DNA of 29,918 nt from Asparagopsis taxiformis (Eukaryota > Rhodophyta > Florideophyceae > Bonnemaisoniales > Bonnemaisoniaceae): positions 1 to 29,918 of the forward strand of contig JALQPE010002414.1 of assembly GCA_030407315.1 (NCBI GenBank), read 5' to 3'. The first letter of the stretch is position 1; each line of letters opens with the position of its first letter. The position numbers and the translations under genes were made by a program. Below the pieces are notes generated by a model. That model had not been told where the DNA came from. It was given only the letters and a program-made list of their open reading frames with translations, and made no database searches. Positions 26,161 through 29,918 of the stretch are shown piece after piece.

Positions 26161-26745
26161 GATTACAAATCCCTTTCTGTTGCGCTAAAACATCTTTGCG
26201 ATTGCACAAGCCCGGATATATCTTTCGTCACTGTTCTCCTCGGCAGACACACTCAAACACCCTCTAGCTTCCACTGGATAGCTGCCACCAGAGTACTTCA
26301 CTTCTCGAAAGGCACCATAAACCAAGGCATTGAATACTCACGACAGAACACGGCCGGGCTTCAAGGCTGTTCTGATTCTGACTTTGCCGTATGCCCCCAC
26401 ACCCACTGTTCCACTGCGGAAACAGTCATCTTCTACAACAATTCGCCACTCGAATGTTGTAGCCTCTACTCATCATGACGAGTACGTCACTGCCGGCCAT
26501 TCTGGCGAATTACTTCTCACTATCGCCAACTTCCTTAGCGAGATCGGGTCCCAATGGCACGTCCCATTCCCCTCTTTATTGATAATGCAGCTGCAATAAG
26601 CACTGACACAGCTAAATTCCGTGCTCCAACGTCGCGCCACATTGATGTCAAACATCACTGGCACAGATAGCAAACTCGCCTCTAAACCCTTTCCCCAACT
26701 CACATTGCCTCGTCCAACAACCCGGCAGACTTGCTGAAAAAGCCC
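26161..26745 (+). pseudogene. Broken Ty1/copia pol remnant (RT end and RNase H)
   Basis: Three frame-hopping pieces line up with the end of copia-type Pol. At 26164-26478 are CTSPDISF, SFHWIAATRVLHFSKGTI and a region with DSDFA. From about 26455 in the next frame is DEYVTAGHSGELLLTIANFL. From 26572 back in the first frame are FIDNAAA and TSRHIDVKHHW, then stops, then NNPADLLKKP near 26716-26745. At least two frameshifts and several stops show an old, dead copy. The upstream RT core, integrase and gag are not seen next to it. Confidence 0.75.
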
Positions 26746-27047
26746 TCAAACCGGCACAATTCATCTCGAAACTACCGCTCCTCTACAGGGCACCAGACAC
26801 GGTGCGCGGCGACAGACAAATAACTTTCTTTTCCGCCCCGCGCCTGCGACCACAACTCGTCACACCGCTTTACTTCCAAACAAACGACTCACTCAATACA
26901 CTGCTTACAGTACAGCTTGGTATTCATCTAACCTCGCCGTCGACATCATCGGTGGACAATAAAGGACACATTCTTTCTACAATGCTCCCCGCGAAGACTG
27001 GAACACATATATTTAGTGGCGACGTCAAACTTTCCGTGTTTTCTTGA

Positions 27048-27266
27048 TCAAATCTCCCAGCGCTGCTGTATTCCAAATATTGCTCTGCGTAGATAGAAAT
27101 TCGCAAATCCAGATTTTCCTACTGGGCCATTCGTATCTGCCTCAACGGATCTCAGCAACACGAGTGAAGTGGTTACTTCGAATTGATCTAATTTAGCGAG
27201 CATCACGCTCTGATGCAGCGCGTACCAGTTTCGTTCGGCTCCCACCCGAACGGGCAGGTTCGACAT
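27048..27266 (-). CDS. Hypothetical 72-residue ORF
   Basis: ATG-started frame reading MSNLPVRVGAERNWYALH and ending RRAIFGIQQRWEI. It has mixed composition, no stops and 39 bp to the stop of the cysteine-rich gene on the same strand. I recognise no family, signal peptide or membrane segment. It might be an exon or a chance frame; only its balanced amino-acid composition argues for coding. Confidence 0.2.
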   Translation of the reverse strand: MSNLPVRVGAERNWYALHQSVMLAKLDQFEVTTSLVLLRSVEADTNGPVGKSGFANFYLRRAIFGIQQRWEI

Positions 27267-27305
27267 CGGACGCTACCAGGCTCTCTGCTAATACCACCAC
27301 GAGTG

Positions 27306-28271
27306 CTACATGCGAAAACAAATACCCTGAAAGGAATCCCATGCAAAGCCTGGTTGACAAATTTCACAACTGCCATCTTCAGTCAATCCCGTTCCACGCG
27401 GGCAGATACAATCCGAATTTGATCTGTTCGGCACGAATCCATCAGGGCATTCTTCGCATGGTTCCAGGTCCCTATTTCTTGAAACAGTATTCCCTCTGCA
27501 AGGTTCGCATCTGTCATCAACAACACCTCTCCCGGCACTGCATAGATTACATTCACCTCTTCTGATATTTCTTGGTGTACATTCCACACATGTTTCATTA
27601 ACGTCTATTTTACCCAGGGGACATCTACACCGGGCCAGATCCCTAGAGGAAAAAAACCTTTCAGGAATTCGACCAGGTTCACACACGCACCTAAGACCAT
27701 CTGGTGAACTGGCTCCTGATGGACATTTCACACATGATCCACTGGACATTTTAAAACCCCTGAGTAATCCAGGAGGACAGATACACTTCGTCTGATCTTC
27801 ATTCGGCACCGATCTGGTTCCACACGGAAAACAAGGTGTCGCGCTGAAGACAGAACTGATAGTCCCGGGCGCACATTTTCTGCACTGATTGCTTCCAGCA
27901 TCATATCCGAAACCAGGTGCACATTGCGGGCAGCCACTTCGGCAGGATGAAGTGCATTCTGCAGATCCTTCGTTTCGAGCTGCTGAATCTCGAGGACAGA
28001 ATTCACATCGTTCCATACCAAAAGTACTTGAGAAACGACCGATCGGACATGGACGACAGAATCTGGCAAAGGCGAATTGGATGAATGTACCAGGAGGACA
28101 CGGCACACATTGGTCTTCTTCTTGGAAGGTTCCAGGCTGACATTCGATGCATGTGGTACCGTTCACTGGTATGGTGCCGGGGCGACATCTGAGACGGCGT
28201 TGTGAATAGGCAATGTGAATAGATTGGAGGAAGATAATTGATATGATGAGGTTGAGGGTGAAATGCTTCAT
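27306..28271 (-). CDS. Secreted cysteine-rich repeat protein (GCC2/GCC3 ephrin-receptor-like)
   Basis: 321 residues from the ATG at 28271. An in-frame ATG at 28319 exists, but the nearer one puts the signal peptide MKHFTLNLIISIIFLQ...YSQ at the N-terminus (about 1-24). The mature part is a string of short cysteine-rich modules of the form CxPGTxxxxxxCxxCPxGxF, e.g. CPPGTFIQFAFARFCRPCP, CAPGTISSVFSATPCFPC and CICPPGL, as in ephrin-receptor/TNFR-like GCC2_GCC3 repeats. No transmembrane segment or kinase follows; the chain ends GICFRM. Probably an extracellular disulfide-rich binding protein with unknown ligand. It is head-to-head with a related gene beginning near 29183, suggesting inverted duplication. 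Confidence 0.8.
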   Translation of the reverse strand: MKHFTLNLIISIIFLQSIHIAYSQRRLRCRPGTIPVNGTTCIECQPGTFQEEDQCVPCPPGTFIQFAFARFCRPCPIGRFSSTFGMERCEFCPRDSAARNEGSAECTSSCRSGCPQCAPGFGYDAGSNQCRKCAPGTISSVFSATPCFPCGTRSVPNEDQTKCICPPGLLRGFKMSSGSCVKCPSGASSPDGLRCVCEPGRIPERFFSSRDLARCRCPLGKIDVNETCVECTPRNIRRGECNLCSAGRGVVDDRCEPCRGNTVSRNRDLEPCEECPDGFVPNRSNSDCICPRGTGLTEDGSCEICQPGFAWDSFQGICFRM

Positions 28272-29182
28272 GGTGGGTGTCTTGACGTACGAGTGGGTTG
28301 GAGAGAGGTCGTTTTGCATTGTGTGATATTTACGCCTACGGATTAACAGGTTTCGGAGTGTTGTGTGAGGGAGAGTGAAGTTTGTCAGTAAATCAGTCTA
28401 CTGTGCTTGAGGCGGGGAAACCCGTGACAAGGTCTACGAGAACAATTTTAATCATGACGATGCAACATTCACAGCAAACCCTTTTTGTTGTGGAAAGAAA
28501 TATGCATCCCGATGGGCAGATGGAGCAAAATATGGGGTGTAAGTACCCTAGGGTCCATGAACGTGCCTGGTCGGAGATTCGCTCCTGGAAGCACAAAACA
28601 TGTATCGCGGCCAAACAACATTGCAAACAGATGAAGCGAATAAACCTAAAAACAGCGCGAAATGATTCACACAGGATCATGTACGATAATCCAAGGATGA
28701 CCGTACATTAGAATGTGCATAAGAGCTAAGGTATGTTACAAAACATCATAGACATGAGAAGCGCTTTACTAAATATTGTCCGTCCACCACCATTGACGTA
28801 AACGAAGTTCACGTCGACGATGAAAAATGACAAAACATATATTGCGGCAATCTCCTCGTCTAGATATAAAATCTTGCCTGTATGTTTTGTACAATACAAT
28901 TCAATTGCCAGCAGTGCCTATATTCAACTGCATCCACCCGTCGGAAGCATATCATGCTTCTCGACAATGGGCACATGAAATTATATCTTGCCCTCGTCAT
29001 TTTGCCTTGTCACTTGCATGATACATGCTCGGGATGCTTTAGTAACGTGTCTAAGATTCGAGCCCATAACCAAGTCTCTGCTCTCCTTCGATCCCATCGC
29101 AAGCTCAAACTTTCACTGATAAAGCTGCAAACCTCTCGCGCTCATCTCTCGAAAACTGTACTCAACCCTGACGCTTCACAAC
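28272..29182. promoter_or_regulatory. Divergent intergenic region between the two cysteine-rich genes
   Basis: About 0.9 kb between two oppositely oriented related genes, so it should hold both promoters. No other gene is recognisable; the short frames here have no motifs. A frame entering the plus-strand gene is open from 28882 and includes a hydrophobic MKLYLALVILPC (28975), which is an alternative N-terminus for that gene. Confidence 0.4.
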
Positions 29183-29918
29183 ATGAAAATCTTAGCTTCA
29201 TCTCATATATCTCAGCACTAAACCTCCTCAAAGTCGCCATCTGCAAATTTCTCATCTCTTCATCTAATGCTCAACGATGCCGGCCTGGAACCTTTCGAAA
29301 TGGAACTTCCTGTTCTCCTTGCCCAATCGGAACTTGGCAGGACAGAATTGAGTCGTCATCATGCCGACCCTGTCAGGCGGGTAGAACGACCCTGAGCACC
29401 GGTTCACCAGGTCGAGATCTATGTACAATATGTCCATTTGGAACATTCATGAAAGATTCTCAGTGTAGACCGTGCCCAAGTGGTACAACGTCTCGACGGG
29501 GTGCAACTGATATTTCGAACTGCCTGGCATGTAGACCTGGTACCACACTAAATTCCGATGGAACAAGATGTGAGCCGTGTCCGGCAGGAATGTTCAGTTC
29601 TGATGAACTAAATCTTCGTTGTACAAGATGCCCAAGGAATACATTCTCAGCTGGTGGGTCACGAAGTATCACCGCATGTGAACCAGTAGTATGTCCTGCT
29701 GGTAGAGAAAATAACGGAAATGGCGGATGTACAAGATGTTTCAGTGGAAATTTCAAGGCAGAAACGTTCATCACAGTCATGTGAAAGAATGCCCACAAGG
29801 TACATTTTCGAACGAGGAGCTCGTGAATGCACACCATGTCCCGCAGGCACATTTGATGAGTTTGGTTTCGGCTCATGTGAGCGATGTGGGCCTAGTTTGA
29901 CATCGCGTGGCGTTGGAT
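29183..29918 (+). CDS. Secreted cysteine-rich repeat protein, partial, with frame jumps
   Basis: Related to the minus-strand gene at 27306. Modules RCRPGTFRNGTSCSPCPIGTW, CRPCPSGTTSRRGATDISNC and CEPCPAGMFSSDELNLRC are clear from about 29272 on. The ATG at 29183 (ATGAAAATC) is one frame away from the hydrophobic stretch NLSFISYISALNLLKVAICK that looks like its signal sequence. The frame carrying the modules is open from 28882, so the start is uncertain. After GNFKAE (about 29763) the family pattern moves to another frame (RSSQSC), then KECPQGTFSNE is in a third frame (29784-29816), and GARECTPCPAGTF returns to the second. These jumps lie next to A-runs. Either a decaying gene or base-calling errors. 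It continues past the window end. Confidence 0.6.

Overview
The window looks like nuclear DNA of a red alga, probably a florideophyte such as Chondrus crispus. That is inference from content, not a database match. The evidence is a plastid-targeted phosphoribulokinase with an algal-type transit peptide, mostly uninterrupted genes, a large chromodomain Ty3/gypsy retrotransposon with its own GC- and ACG-rich base usage, remains of other LTR retrotransposons, and cysteine-rich secreted proteins with ephrin-receptor-like (GCC2/GCC3-type) repeats.

Layout. Positions 1-8300 are repeat-dominated and I recognise no intact gene there. They hold a ~495-bp repeat family with a conserved 13-bp hairpin (2595-5087), an array of tiny exon-like segments separated by intron-like spacers with good splice signals (5809-7201), a 24-bp minisatellite (7561-7695) and an exact 43-bp tandem array (7812-8112). 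Positions 8300-16077 are a Ty3/gypsy chromovirus-type element: one intact reading frame for protease, reverse transcriptase, RNase H, integrase and chromodomain, with no visible gag or 5' LTR. It is followed by ~2.75 kb of non-coding tail with a 350-bp tandem duplication and a 45-nt palindrome, then a probable 3' LTR. Its end abuts a second, minus-strand element (gag-like fragment, leader, PBS-like site, LTR at 16138-16998), whose LTR forms the last codons of the neighbouring GTPase gene.

Positions 16947-22674 are the gene-rich core. A Era-like GTPase with a DUF697-like C-terminus (minus) lies head-to-head with a degenerate paralogue (plus, apparent frameshift). Next come chloroplast phosphoribulokinase (plus) and a FkbM-type methyltransferase with an N-terminal membrane anchor (minus, convergent with PRK). 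Positions 22675-27300 are mostly non-coding and hold duplicated segments and a broken Ty1/copia RT/RNase H relic. Positions 27306-29918 hold a second head-to-head paralogous pair, two secreted cysteine-rich repeat proteins. The plus-strand copy has frame jumps near A-runs and runs off the window.

The genes do not form one pathway. PRK is the Calvin-cycle enzyme making RuBP, FkbM probably works in the secretory pathway, and the GTPases and cysteine-rich proteins are lineage-type families arranged as divergent duplicates. The strongest candidate for something undescribed is the microexon/intron-like tandem array at 5809-7201.
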